Shown here: one piece after another, positions 1 through 11,708 of the stretch
Position numbering within the stretch: the first letter of the stretch is position 1
Layout of the letters: every line of letters starts with the position of its first letter
Assembly: GCA_020091685.1 (NCBI GenBank)
Contig: CM034604.1
Coordinates: forward strand, 7,073,192-7,137,191
Length of the DNA: 64,000 bases
Direction of reading: 5' to 3'
Source: Lutjanus erythropterus
Lineage: Eukaryota > Chordata > Actinopteri > Lutjaniformes > Lutjanidae
Program-made: the position numbers and the translations under genes
The notes under the pieces: model-generated
Database searches by the model: none
What the model saw: only the letters and a program-made list of their open reading frames with translations
What the model was told of the DNA's origin: nothing

Positions 1-71
<71 letters not shown>
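1..71. repeat. (CA)n microsatellite
   Basis: About 35 uninterrupted CA dinucleotides run from the window edge, so the true length is unknown. A short TA-rich stretch follows at about 101-130. Confidence 0.98.
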
Positions 72-74
<3 letters not shown>

Positions 75-1151
75 ACTGTATTGTCATTGTCTGATCACTA
101 TATATATATATAATGATTTATATATATCAGAATAAATCATTATAATACTGTAGTATGCTATAATAGCTTTTACAATATTATCCAAAACTTTTATACTATA
201 TTAGTTATATTAGTTTCTCCACATTCTTGAACTGCTAACACACAATTACTCAATACTGAGTTCACTATTTTCCATTTCTTCATATCGTCAGGAAAACAGA
301 AGTCAATTTGGACTAAACTGTGGATCACTTTTCTTTGCTTTGAAACAAAATAAATACCCTCCATTTTGCTCAATTACATACTATAAAACTGTAACAGTAA
401 AATGTTCCTCAAAACCTCACATAACTAACAAAACTAAATGAAAATGCATAAAGGCCTAACTGGGACACTGAGTGTCTATTATCATTGTTTGATGAAAGAC
501 TTGTGTCAGGTGAGGAAAAGTATGTGCTCAGCTCTCCTCAGTGTTTTCTTGCAGCTTGTTTGGGTGTAGTCTGCTTGACTTGAGCTTTTGCTTCAAAATT
601 CAAAGGTAACCATCAGTTTATTAGTGGAGTGAAGAGCTGGTTGGGATACATTATTACTATGCCTTTGAATGAAGCCCAGCTGATTGTGGATTCATGATCC
701 CAGTACTAAAATTGTTATTTGAGAGAAATATTATTTTATTGTTATTTAAATATTCAAAATGTCATTATATCTTAGAAGTTAAGCCAGTGGATCAAACACA
801 CACTCCACCCCATAACAAGAAAATGTCAGAGTGGACAAATATAGTGACAGGTTTGAGTATTTTTAAGTCCTTTTTTTTAGTCTTTTTAGGTATTATTGTC
901 TTTATTAGATCAGTGGTTCCCAAACCTTTTCCTAAAGGAAGCCTTTTTTTTTATTATTAAGTAAACTGATGAACCCTGACTAAGTAACATATTTTATAGA
1001 TATTTCATATTTACTCATGACAATAACAGTACAGAACAACTGATGAACTGTACAATGAAAACAAGCAGTGAACACAATAACTGCAGAGAGTTTGTGTAAA
1101 ACGAGCAACTTGAATGAATTATGAGCAGATTATTTCATGCATTCAATTAGG
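72..1151. other. AT-rich intergenic DNA, no gene seen
   Basis: The open frames here are short and show no recognisable motif, codon pattern or splice architecture. I see no RNA gene or transposon end. Confidence 0.5.
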
Positions 1152-1622
1152 TTAAAGGAATATTTCACCCCAAAATGAAAATTCAGTCATTATCTCCTCA
1201 CCCTCATGCTGATTGAAGGTCAGATTTAGTTTTTTATTCTACAAAACATTGGAGACAGTGCTGCAGAATCTCACAAACAATGGAAGTGAATGGTGACCAG
1301 TTTTCAAGTGAAAAAAAAAAACAAAAAAGAAAACATAAAAAGCCTCCATACTGCTCCTCTGGTGTAATTCAAGTCTCCTAAAGACTTGTGCACAAGTGAA
1401 CGTGGTTCCAAACTAAGAATCTACAGTGAAGATTCAGGTTAAAAACATGGTGTAAACTACATCTTTCAAGTCAACTTGGCAGCTTTAGGAGACTTGGATT
1501 ACACCAGATGAGCTGTATGGAGGCATTTTATGTTTTTTTCTTCAACCTCCACCTTCAGTCAGCATGAGGTTGATTAAAGAATGACTGAATTAAAATTTTT
1601 TTTGGTGAACTATCCCTTTAAA
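1152..1622. mobile_element. Non-autonomous DNA transposon (foldback MITE)
   Basis: The ends are inverted copies: TTAAAGGAATATTTCACC on the left and, on the reverse strand from 1622, TTAAAGGGATAGTTCACC. The similarity continues for about 60 bp through a 'CTCACCCTCATGCTGA'-like stretch. Inside, 1330-1385 is a second inverted match to 1485-1535 ('GCCTCCATACTGCTC', 'AAGTCTCCTAAAG'), so most of the element can fold on itself. It has no coding capacity. The TTAA at both ends would fit a piggyBac-type target site, but superfamily is not certain. This kind of 'TTAAAGG.ATA.TTCACC' repeat is abundant in fish genomes. Confidence 0.8.
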
Positions 1623-2786
1623 AACAGTTTTCACAGTTTCATCATTTAATGCTCCCTGTTGTTTGGAGTTTTTAGCTCAGTGTGTTATGAGTGACAGTGT
1701 GTGTTTTCTAAGTGAGAGCTGTTGTCAGTGTTTTGTTCCAACAGTCTTATTCTGACACATGTATGAAGCGTCTTGGTGGTCTGAGTGAGTTTTGGAGGTG
1801 AGATGAACTGTTTTAGTAATGCAGACTGTATGAAGAGGTCTGAAAAAGTGGCTTCAGTATTGACCAATGATTGTCAGCAAGTGAAAAATACACTGAAATC
1901 CACAAAATGAAGTGGGCTGCTACACCAAGCTGTTTTACTGTAGTCTCAGCTCTGGTGCCATCTAGTGCTAGAATGAGAGGCCTACATTTTAATCACAGCA
2001 ACTAGTCAAACAGAGTCAGACTTACTGCACATGATATTTCACCTTCTTTCTGCATATTCTATATTTCATTTCTATCTATTGATCTGTATGACAGAAGATG
2101 ATTTCTTCTAAATCTGTGCACCTGACAGAAGAGGATACAGTGACAATCAGTGAAGCTGCACACTGAGGAAGGTTCTGTATAAGCCAAGGTGTTTGTGAGT
2201 CACACAACATCACATATTGATAATGTACAGTGAGCAGCTCATTGTTTCAGATAAACTCCAACAGGTTGATGCAGGATCCTGAATAAAACTGTGTCGTCTC
2301 CCCAGGACCCAAACTTACAAAAATACATCATGAATTGATACAACATCTACATTTATAAACTGATAAAGAACACAACAAACCATGAATTTAAAATGTATAT
2401 AAAATGTATTGATGCCATGATAAAAGTGCATCACAGCAATAATCAAATTTCCACATTTCCCATCATGCCCAGACATGATGACTACATAACTAGTCTGTTA
2501 AATTTGCTGTTTTATGTTGCAAAACACTAAAGTTGTTTTTTGTTGGTTTGTTGTGTTCAGAACAATGCAGCATGCATTTGACTCTGCTCTGCTTTGTAAA
2601 TAGTTTAATGTAAACTTTTCAAATATCAAATCATTTTGAATGTCATGCCATTTAATAAAGAATTTGTCACACAAAATTATTTCTAAATATTACAGCTTTC
2701 GTAACTGTTTACAAGACCAGATTCTTTCCATTCAAACCCAATTGTTTTTACTTGTGTCAAACTCTCTACCTCTGATTAGCTGGCAG

Positions 2787-2788
<2 letters not shown>
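1623..2788. other. Intergenic DNA, no gene seen
   Basis: It contains only short AT-rich frames. I found no convincing exon, RNA or transposon terminus. Confidence 0.5.
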
Positions 2789-2872
<84 letters not shown>

Positions 2873-2877
2873 TGTGT

Positions 2878-2933
<56 letters not shown>

Positions 2934-2940
2934 TTGTGTG
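2789..2940. repeat. Compound (CT)n(GT)n microsatellite
   Basis: A pure CT tract (2789-2833) runs directly into a GT tract (2834-2940) with two small interruptions near 2870-2880 and 2931. The long frames here on both strands are translations of the repeat, not genes. Confidence 0.97.
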
Positions 2941-4661
2941 AGTGGAGACAGGTGTGTTGGAGGTGGAGCAGAGCTTCACCAGCTGCAGTCCATCCTTAAT
3001 CAAGACCTCTACAAAGACCAAGTCCTGCCACATGCACCTTTCCAGATCACAGTGTGTGACTCAGTCAGTCTGTGTTTCCAGTCTTCTTTATAAATGTTGC
3101 TCTTTATCATCTTTGTTCATTGACCCTGTTTTTGTTCTGTCTGCTCCTCTTTGGTCCTGGTCTCCAGCCTTCCTGTCTTGGCTCCTACACCTCTTCACCC
3201 ACTCTCTGGGTCTGCTTGTCACCCTCACTCAGTCCAGCCTTCAGCTCCAGCAAACCCTCCTCCACAGCTTCAGCCAGCTTCAGCCCAGATACCCATCCAA
3301 GCCCCAGCTAACCCTCCTGCTCAACTCAGCCAGCCACAGCCCAGATCCTCCACTGTCCAGCTTTCAAATAAATATTCCTTTAACCCTTAACTCCTATTGT
3401 CCTGTCTCTCTGTGTCTCACACTTGGGTTCACCTGCTCAGCCTTAACAACTTGTCAAAAGACAATGAGGAACAAGTATGTGAAACAAAACTGAACAAACA
3501 GTTTCATGTCTCGTCTGCTATTTATCCATCTAGATCGTTTTGTTGCGAGTTGCAGAGATTTGGAGATATCAGCCATAGAGATATCTGCTTTCTGTTTAAT
3601 GCTCAAGCTTTGCAGTGGATATATTACACTGAAGATAAATACCTTTAACATAAACCACTGATTGAAAAAGATGGAGTTTCCAAACAGTAAATAAGGGGGT
3701 GTGTCAGTTGGTTAAAAGACTTCCATGAAGGCTGCTCTCGTGCTCATCACTCCATGATCCTCGTGGCTCTGAGCTGAAATAAGAGACCTGTTTTTTTTTT
3801 CATCAGAGGGAGAAAATGAGGCCAAAACAACAAACAAAAATTCTCTAAATCAACCCTAACTTCCCTAAAACAAACAAAATATAAATAAATGACAAATCAA
3901 ATAACCTAAGTCCTAAAATAAAAAAAAAAAATACAAAGAAAGAGGCTTCTCTCTCCTACAAACTGCAGAGTATTTACAAAGTACAAGTTTAAACTTAGTC
4001 TATCCAAACATTCTTCCAAAATTTTCAGAGCACAACAAACTACCTTGTGATAACTCTTCTACTCAGATTACACATGACAAAAACAAACCACAACAACATG
4101 CTGCCACATTGTTGAGGTGGAAAGGCAGGAGAGGAGACAGAGAATGATTTTCATGATGTTGAATTATGTCTCCTCGTCTCCTCTCTTCTCCGTTGACCTG
4201 GAAGTCGTTTCCTCTCCACCATGATGAAGGATTTTCCAATTGCTTAAATGCACCTGAAGGAGGCGAGGACAGAGGAGGCTTCTGTGGCAGTTTTCCTCCT
4301 GAAACACAACAAAGTTCAGTGTAAAGCAGAGCTGCATTTGTCAGTCAGTTTCTGTCCTTTCAGCTTTGAGTTTAGTTTTCTATCACTTGTTGATTTGTGC
4401 AAAAACTGAGTCCTGACACACAGACAGAAGATATTGTGTAGATGAAGACTTGAGGTCATTTCATGAAGATAAAGTTCATGAAACTCACTACAAGAGATCA
4501 AGGTGTATTTCCATTTATTAAATACATATATTCATATATAGTCATAATTAGAATATTCTGTTCTAATCCTGTTCTGACTTTATTTTTCTTTTTAAATAAA
4601 ACAATAATTTATCGATACACAAACCTAGAACTTACTATACTTTTTCTTTTCTTAAATGTAG
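2941..4661. other. Intergenic DNA with an LTR-like pyrimidine-rich stretch
   Basis: At 3085-3460 a C/T-rich segment contains an AATAAA-type signal ('TTCAAATAAATATTCC', about 3362) followed by 'CTGTCTCTCTGTGTCTCAC' and 'TTGGGTTCACC'. This resembles the R-U5 end of fish gypsy LTRs, but no clean TG...CA boundaries or target duplication were found. The rest, including A-rich tracts near 3780-3930, shows nothing recognisable. Confidence 0.3.
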
Positions 4662-5240
4662 CTGTATGCAGAGTTCCAACGTCTACAGAACCAGTTTAAC
4701 ACACTGTACACTGAGCTTGATTGCTACACTCCTCAACTGATGACCTTATTCAGACAGAAGGCTTCCAAAACACGATGCACGATGAACAGGTGATTATGCA
4801 TTTCACAAGTTCAATCTTTGTGTAATGTTTTATTTTAATGGTTCAAATGAGCTTTAATTCCACAATTGCTCCATTCCATAATCTGTGTTTTTGCATGTCC
4901 ATGTTCTGTCTCTGATTGCACCAGATCAGTCAGCACATCACTTGTGGATTTATTTCAGATGTTGTAGTGGCTGGTTGGTTGGAACAGTTTGGCAATGGGT
5001 TTCAACATTTTTATGACAATCAACCGTAATCAAAATTCTATGCTCACCACAGCCTTAGTTTCCATGGTTTTTCAGTGGATGTGATTAGTGAATGATGCTT
5101 CTTTCATTCTTTTAGGATGAATTGGGTGAACCAGATCTTTGGGATGCATCAGTGGGACTCTGTACAACTGTTAGCAACGATGCTATGAGTCTCACTCTGG
5201 TTCATTACCACCCTGTGAAAATCTGTCATCCTAGGTTCAG
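4662..5240 (+). pseudogene. Two-exon remnant of an uncharacterised fish gene family
   Basis: A segment at 4662-4789 is bounded by a pyrimidine-rich TAG acceptor and a GT donor. It reads as an alpha-helical peptide starting LYAEFQRLQNQFNTLYTELD and ending LFRQKASKTRCTMNR. A second at 5116-5231, after TTTTAG, reads DELGEPDLWDASVGLCTTVS and stops. Both resemble conserved blocks that I associate with an uncharacterised, multi-copy fish protein family (the 'TPQLM.LFR.KASKTG' and 'DEPDL.DA' blocks). The exon phases do not match: the first is 128 nt, leaving two spare bases, while the second reads in phase 0. The piece between the two blocks is also missing. I infer a decayed copy; the family link is from memory and weak. 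Confidence 0.35.
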
Positions 5241-6126
5241 ATTTCAATAATGTTGTCTGACACACTTATCATTCTAGTGCAATAAACATGTGGATCAAAA
5301 TCACTGTATTCTCTGTAGAGCTATCTGCTAAATAAACTTCACCAATGCAAAACATGGACCAAATGTGTTTGTTTTTGATCAAATCTATATATTTGAGAAA
5401 CACTAATGAAGATGTATAGACAGATAAATTGATAGATTTAGACAGATTTATTTGTACATGTTTGTTAGGGAATTTTAGGCAACATGCTAAGGCCTTGGAC
5501 GTATTGAGAGACCTACACTAACTTTTAACAGACATACTGTCTCCTTCAGACAGTAGATGCAGCTGTCTTCTCCTGTCAGATAAACAAGGGAACAACCTGA
5601 TAGTGTTGCTTTGGCGGCTGAGGTTGGAGAGGCGTTGTCTTGTCTCTCTGAGCGGAGAAGACGTAACTGTAATCTGGTTTGGATAACACTGACCCTGAGC
5701 TGTGGAGCCAGGGACATGGACCTGTGGTCTCAGACCTTGTGTATTCATAATTCCTGTGTTTGGACTGACAGACCAATAGGCTAATTCAGTGTGTTGGGTC
5801 TGACCTTATTTGGGCATAGGTTCAACACGACCTTGTCCGTGAATGATTAAAGACAATTTCGGAGGACTGAAAACATGCAAAAAAAAAGACTCAAATTAAC
5901 GCATAAAAAGTCACAAATGTGTCAAACAGAGCTGAGACTACGCTATAATTCATTATTTATGAGTTTTTGAACAGATTACTCTTACCATACTGTACAGGTG
6001 TGTCTCTGATCATCACCAGCTCTGCCTATTTCCTCACTTCAAAATAAGGAGGTGGAAGATTTCCTAATAGCCGCAATTTCCCAACAATACTTTATGCTGA
6101 TGACATGACATCAGCTCCTGTAACTG
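5241..6126. other. Intergenic DNA upstream of the secreted-peptide gene
   Basis: Overlapping short minus-strand frames at 5487-5776 show no family signature. The 300 bp before the TATA box should hold the proximal promoter of the downstream gene, but I recognise no specific binding site. Confidence 0.4.
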
Positions 6127-6134
6127 TATAAAAG
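6127..6134 (+). promoter_or_regulatory. TATA box of the small secreted-protein gene
   Basis: TATAAAAG lies about 30 bp before a plausible start site near 6157. A 5' untranslated exon would run from there to 6217 and end at a GTAAAT donor. The first coding exon begins at 6334 after a CAG acceptor. Confidence 0.7.
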
Positions 6135-6338
6135 AAAAGCTCAACATTCAGAGCAACACAATAACAACCTCCTCAACCGTCTGAGAGACAGTCTGCTGAA
6201 GTTGTGAAGACTTGAAGGTAAATATATGAATGTTTTGTTTGTTTTTTGTGTAAGGTTGGTGAAATGGTGATGTTGCTGATATTTTGGAAAAGCTGTTGAT
6301 GTGAACAAGTCTTGAATGTTCTCTTTTCAACAGGTGTG

Positions 6339-6830
6339 ATGTCTGTAACCATGCTGAAGGTTTTCTTTGTGCTTGGATGCCTCCTGAGCCTCACTCTGGC
6401 TCATCCTGTAAGTGTAACAGTCTCATACTCAATATCAATACCAGTGTTCTTATATGTTCATACCATATAATGTTGTAATAGTTTAACTCAGGCAATATCA
6501 GACTGTGTAATTTACGTATTTTCTCCAGCACAAACGACTTGCTCGATCAGACTCTAACTCTAACTCTGGCTCCAGCGAGTCCAATGAGGTGAGTGCTTTC
6601 TCTAGAATTCAACATTCAACACACCTGAATGTCAATCACTGTAAAATTCCTGAGAAACTTCTCTGCTGTATATCTGACAATGTATGTTTTTGATTTTCTT
6701 GAAGGCTGCCACCACCACCCAGGAAACACCAGGAGTGACTCTTAACCTGCTAGAGCTATTACACCTGATCCTCCAAATCCTAAATAATCCTACTGGACCT
6801 ACTACTACTACAGCTGCTGCTTCAACATAA
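6339..6830 (+). CDS. Small secreted acidic/Ser-rich protein, SCPP-like (three coding exons)
   Basis: The coding exons are 6339-6407, 6529-6588 and 6705-6830 (stop TAA 6828-6830), giving 84 residues. Exon 0 is untranslated (about 6157-6217). All introns are GT-AG (GTAAAT, GTAAGT, GTGAGT donors) and both coding introns are in phase 0. Exon 1 encodes a signal peptide, MSVTMLKVFFVLGCLLSLTLA, with cleavage likely at or just after the terminal Ala; Met5 could also start. Exon 2 encodes HKRLARSDSNSNSGSSESNE, with a basic KR..R site and a Ser-X-Glu motif (SSE), the recognition form of the secretory-pathway kinase FAM20C. Exon 3 encodes a Thr-rich stretch, a Leu-rich amphipathic segment (LNLLELLHLILQILNN) and a T/A-rich tail. 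A leader exon, short phase-0 exons and an SXE exon are typical of secretory calcium-binding phosphoproteins of bone, teeth and scales. Candidate poly(A) signals are AATAAA at 7138 and 7162. The specific SCPP member is unknown; another short secreted peptide is possible. Confidence 0.7.
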
Positions 6831-6965
6831 CTGTCTGAAATTTAACCATAAGTCAATTTTAACATCAGCTTTGTGTGTATCAGGTTTCATTCTCCTTTCA
6901 AATTTCAGTGATGTTGTCTTGTGTTTCCACACTCATCACTCAAGTCAGTTGTATTTCATCTAAAT

Positions 6966-7007
6966 AGATGGATGGATGGATGGATGGATGGATGGATAGA
7001 TAGATGA
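6966..7007. repeat. (GATG)n/(GATA)n microsatellite
   Basis: Tandem GATG units followed by GATA units lie in the 3' untranslated region or just beyond the SCPP-like gene. Confidence 0.95.
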
Positions 7008-9280
7008 GACTGCATTCATGGTTTCATCACATTTCACGTCTGGGGAAACCTTTCTTGTTTAAGACAATAATACTTAAACTACACCTGATTTCTGCAATAC
7101 CATCTCTTGACAGAGCATCACATGCTGTTAAAAGACAAATAAAAACACTTTCTAGAATTTAAATAAAATCTTCTATGCATACTTTGTCTATGGGTACTCA
7201 TTAAAATATATATCACTATCAGTAATAAAGGCTTTTATGTTTGCACAGTACATGTGTCAGGTTGCCACTTACTCTCCATTAAACAGAATGAAATTACTTG
7301 CAGGAGATAAAAGGCTGCTGACATTTTACAGTCCATATAAAAGACTTTAAATTGGTTTGTATTGATTGCATTTGGCTGTAAATAATAGCATCAGTTAAGT
7401 ATAAATGAAATGAAACAGTTTTATAAATTGTTGAATGCCAACTGAGTATTTTTACATTGTCATTAGTCAGACCTATACAGTACTATGTCAGCACTGGAGA
7501 AATGTCTGGCTCCACACATTATTTGACTTCTTTATATTTCTTTAAACCAATCACAATAGTCTTGGGCAGTGCTAAACCAGTGGCGGAGCCAGACAATTTT
7601 CATAGGGGTGGCCAGACTGAGACCATTGCTCACACAGGGGTGGCAAAGAAACTGATATCTTATTACCATCCTTCTACTGCATGTGCAGAGTCCGTTGGCA
7701 CCTTCACTCGTGGCGCATGTGAACTACTACTACTTTTTATTTCCATGACATTTCCTGAACTTTATCTTCGCAATGTTCCCGGAACGTTAGTTCTGTTAAC
7801 TTCAGGGAACATTATTTCCGTAACGTTTCCTATTTCATGGACGTTCCCGGAGCTAGTTCAGGCAGTCAACTCAAACTGCACCTCCATTCACATGTGACAG
7901 GCCTCACTCTAAGTCGTATATACCAAATTGCAACCTTCCAATCTGGCAGTCTATTTAAACTGTTAAACCTCCCATCTCTCCAGCTGTCCTGCACCGAGAA
8001 AGTTTTCTCCCTCTGGTGGTTTGTTGAAAAGATGTTGGTCAGCACTGTAGACCAGTGTGATGATGATAGCTGGATACAGAAAGAAAGCATCGTAGCCCAG
8101 ACCGCGAGCCCTATTAATCAGTGGATAGCAAAGACCTCTCTACCTAGCAGTACAATCACTGATTCTGGTGCTAATCAAACATTGTGGCTTGCAATCTCCA
8201 TGGGTGTCCTCCATGACTTGTTCAAGATGTGCAGACATTTCACTATCATGACTAGTAGCAGTAGCTACTAAGAGTAGCAGATGAAGGATACGGTGGCCTG
8301 AAGCAATGAGCCTGCATTAACTCTGGTAGATTTTCAGCAAGCCATGGGAACCATTTAGGGATGCTGGTCATCAGGTAAGCCACTGTGTCTCCCCTTGCCT
8401 CTTTCACTCAGCTAAGATGCAGGTTGTCGCATCAGTTTCTGTCCATTACCATTTTGGTTTCAAGCTGGTTCAGTATTTGGCTGTATTGTGATATGGTGTC
8501 TTGTTGATTGTGTGCTTGGCCTTAATATCCTCAGTATGTTTGTATAGGCTCTCTTGTATTCTTTCCAAGTTGACTTTCTAAACTTTAAAATATACTTTTG
8601 GAATTTGTCTCAGCCTTATTGAATAACTTTTCCAAAGTACCCTCCAGATAGACCACTGTCAGTTGGCCTGTGGTGGTGGTCTAATCATCACCCATTGTTT
8701 GTAGTTTGTCTGCCATCTCTCTAGGTTTGTAATTCTGTGATTGTGTCAATATATTTATGAGCAAGGCATGCAGAAATTGATCTTTTTATTTTTTAATTTT
8801 ATGGAGTGGAAAGAGGTCATATCAAAAGTTTTGCAGAAAAAAAGTTTGGGGAGTTTGAGCAGAGGGAGTTCTACTCCACCATGCTAATCACCTCCCATGG
8901 CATTTTACTGTATTTTTCTCAGCTGTTTTTTCTAAGATGTTTAATGAGTATGTTCCCTGTTAAACAGAAGAGTGAGATGAGTTTGGAGTTTTCAGTAACT
9001 CACTCTGCTAAATTAGCACATATGCTGTTGCCATGTGTGGATTGTTGTTACCTAACAAGCTGTTACCTTCGCTAGCCACGAGGGAAACAGACTGCAGAAG
9101 CTGAGGCTAGCTGGGACTTATTAGCAGATTAAAAAAAACAATGGGACTAAGGTCATGTTTGACAACAAGGTCATATCTGACAACAATATCTCTGAATATT
9201 TGCACTTGCAATTCTAAGAGTATGTCTCAGCTTTCAGAGAGCCCTGCTTCAGAGTAACTGAAGCATACAGATATTGTAAT
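7008..9280. other. Intergenic DNA with repeat debris
   Basis: 'GGCGGAGCCAGACAATTTTC' with 'AGGGGTGGCCAGACTGAGAC' and 'AGGGGTGGCAAAG' (7573-7650) is a common kind of dispersed fish repeat. On the reverse strand 8300-8720 gives broken coiled-coil-like frames (LEGTLEKLFNKAETNSKSI, ISQYSQILNQLETKM), perhaps a decayed LINE ORF1; this is weak. Frames at 7457-8271 and 8806-9075 show no signature. Confidence 0.3.
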
Positions 9281-9440
9281 TCTTTTTGCCATTCTTGAAA
9301 CTAAACTTTGAGCATATAAAAGACTCAAAGTGATATAAAACAAGTGATATGGTGGAAAAGCAAGTTATACAACAAACACACTATTTAAATGTACATAAAT
9401 TCCTTGTTGTGGCTTCATATTACCCATTAATACCACATAT
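9281..9440. repeat. Dispersed repeat, also present at 41521-41680
   Basis: About 160 bp beginning 'TTCTTTTTGCCATTCTTGAA' and including 'TTTGAGCATAT', 'AACAAACACACTATTTAAAT' and 'TACCCATTAA' matches 41521-41680 in the same orientation with scattered differences. It is non-coding and its class is unknown. Confidence 0.75.
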
Positions 9441-10020
9441 GGTCATTTTCAGAATTTCACTGATTGTATAAGGCACGAGTCATCAGCACACTGTGTTCCA
9501 ACTGGCCCGGTCAGCACACTGTGTGATTTGATTGACTGAACCGTTGAAAATGGAAGAAGACCATTTTTTCAAAGTTTTGCTTGTTTTGGGTGGTTGATTA
9601 TACCTGCAGATATGATTATATCTTGAAATGTTTGCATCAGTCGAATCACAAGAGTCTTCCACACATTCTCATCCCAACTCATCACACCAATGATTTTGTC
9701 ACTGCCCCTCGATGCCCAATACTGAAGTACAAGGTACCCTTTAGAGAACTGTGGTGGCAATTTCTGTTGAATAAAGCATGGAGTCAGAAACTTGTCTTTC
9801 TGTAAGGTTTACTCAGGCATCTGCAGATGGACTCACAGCACAGTCAAAGAATGAACTGGGCGGAATGAGCCCAGAACAGAGAATGTGTCAGTGTTTTATA
9901 CACAGATAAATGCATATCGGGCCTTCCTCTCTGTCCTGTATTTAGGTACTTAGAATATGCAGATACAGGATTACATAACAAATAGGAATTTCTATCACAG
10001 GACAGGCCAGGAAGCCTTCT
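9441..10020. other. Intergenic DNA, no gene seen
   Basis: No recognisable gene. 9730-10020 contains a TTGAATAAAGCATGGAGTC stretch that could belong to an LTR, but I could not define ends. Confidence 0.3.
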
Positions 10021-10212
10021 TTAAAGATGATTTTTTGGGGCTTTTGCCTTTAATTGGATAGGGACAGCTGAAGACACAACAGGAAAGGGGGTAGAGAGAG
10101 GGGGAACAACACGCAGCAAATGGGCCACAGGCAGGAATTGAACCAACAATCGCTGCAGAGGACCAACAGCCTCAGTACATGGGACGAATGCTCTACCAAG
10201 TGCGCCAAAGCT
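10021..10212 (-). mobile_element. tRNA-derived SINE
   Basis: On the minus strand the head reads TGGCGCACTTGGTAGAGC (A box, about 10189-10207) followed by GGTTCAATTCC (B box, about 10134-10144) at pol III promoter spacing. A tRNA-unrelated body (CTGTGGCCCATTTGC, CTCTCTACCCCC, CAGCTGTCCCTATCC) follows, ending in AAAAAATCA. The tRNA part does not fold into an intact cloverleaf and has a tail, so it is a SINE rather than a tRNA gene. Body fragments of the same family occur at 21380-21540. Confidence 0.8.
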
Positions 10213-11388
10213 AGGGAACAATAGTCTGTAAGCAGGGGGGAAGAAAAGGGAAAAGGGGGAAGAAGGGGGGAAAGAAAAATGAGGAAAAAAAGAGAAAAAA
10301 AGAGAAAAGGAGAGAAAAAATGAGAGAGAGCCCAAAATACCCAAATCATTAAAACATTATCTAGTTGCCAATGGTGGCTACATAGCGCATAATTTTAATT
10401 TAATTGCTGAAATGTTACTATTTTGGTTGGATGAGGGAAGACTGATGTAGTTCTGAAGGTCCCTGGTTCAACTCCCACCTAGCACAAAGGAGCTGAAGTT
10501 AACTGGTTTAGATTAGTGAGATGTCTGACCTTCTCTGACCTTAATAAGAAACACTGTCCACTACTGTGTTGTTGTACTCAATAATATTGTTTTTGTTTAT
10601 TTAGAAATGTTTAAGATACTTATGAATTTAATTTAAAAAAAACCTGAGATTGAGTACAAATTTAGTAATACTACTATATTTGGCCATTGTTAAAAGGTTG
10701 TTTGGGGTATGAACCAGGTGAGTGTGTGAACAACAGTTTTATTTAGATCAGATTTCCAGGCACTGTAATATAATTAATTGTCTGACAGGTAAAACCAACT
10801 ATTTTCTTAGATTGTTCTCTTTTCTGTACAGGTAAGCGTGAGGGTTCATTAACATGGAAGTATAAAGCAAATATTAGGTTCAAAAGATAAGGGTTTAAGG
10901 CTGTTATGTGTAGACTTAATTATATTACATGTAAATTAATGTTCTTTGTAATGACTTTCACTGCCTAATGTTTGTAAAAATCTACCCATTTCATAGTAAC
11001 CATATTGATATGAACTTGTAGGGTAAACACAGGTGTTCTTAGTACTATTAATGGTGCCATTCCATTTAGTGCAGCAGAGCCATTCCAGTGAGACAGCATG
11101 CACAATAGCAGCACTCTGCATGGAATGCAGAACCTTAATTAGTATCGGCCTGTTGAATTTAATGCAATTATTTTTTCCAACCCACAGACGGACTGTTTTA
11201 CAAGTGGACAATTAGTTTATATAAAGTGTATGCTGGGACAAACACTTGTGTTATCTTTACTGATCTGAAGAAAACCATTAGTCCTATTCAAGTATCTCTA
11301 ACTCAGAGAAATGACTGACTGCAAGTTTCAGAGCACAGCTGTATCAACATTTATTGTTTCACATCAGTTAGGAAAGAGATATATACTA
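10213..11388. other. Intergenic DNA, no gene seen
   Basis: Purine-rich tracts at 10235-10330 create long reverse-strand frames that are low-complexity. The remainder is AT-rich with no recognisable element. Confidence 0.45.
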
Positions 11389-11493
11389 CTAATAGTAATG
11401 ATACTACTACTACTAGTACTATTCCTACTACTACTACTACTACTACTACTAATAATAATAATAATAATAACAATAATAATAATGACAATAATA
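11389..11493. repeat. (TAC)n/(AAT)n trinucleotide repeat
   Basis: Imperfect TAC units pass into AAT units. The Leu/Ile-rich frame across it is a repeat translation. Confidence 0.95.
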
Positions 11494-11708
11494 AAAATAA
11501 TATCACATTCTATACATCTTTCCTTTTCCCCTCCTCTCTTTATGAAAATTGCAGAAACACACAGACAGGTAGAGAAGACAGTGGATCACTTTAGCTGTAT
11601 TCTTAAAAAATCTGGTTCTGAGCGGAGGTGTCAGTGTGTTAATTCATGCTTTAGAATGTAACAGCTGTGAAACAATCAGAAAATAAGGCATTAAAAAATG
11701 TGAGGTAA

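Noticed and set aside
2776..3093. Long Cys/Val, His/Thr and Glu/Arg-rich frames on both strands
   Set aside because: They are translations of the (CT)n(GT)n microsatellite.
10131..10207. A possible tRNA gene (A and B boxes)
   Set aside because: The sequence lacks a complete cloverleaf and continues into a repetitive body with a second partial copy at 21380; it is a SINE.
10021..10349. Phe/Ser/Pro-rich minus-strand frames of about 100 residues
   Set aside because: They come from SINE sequence plus a purine-rich low-complexity tract.
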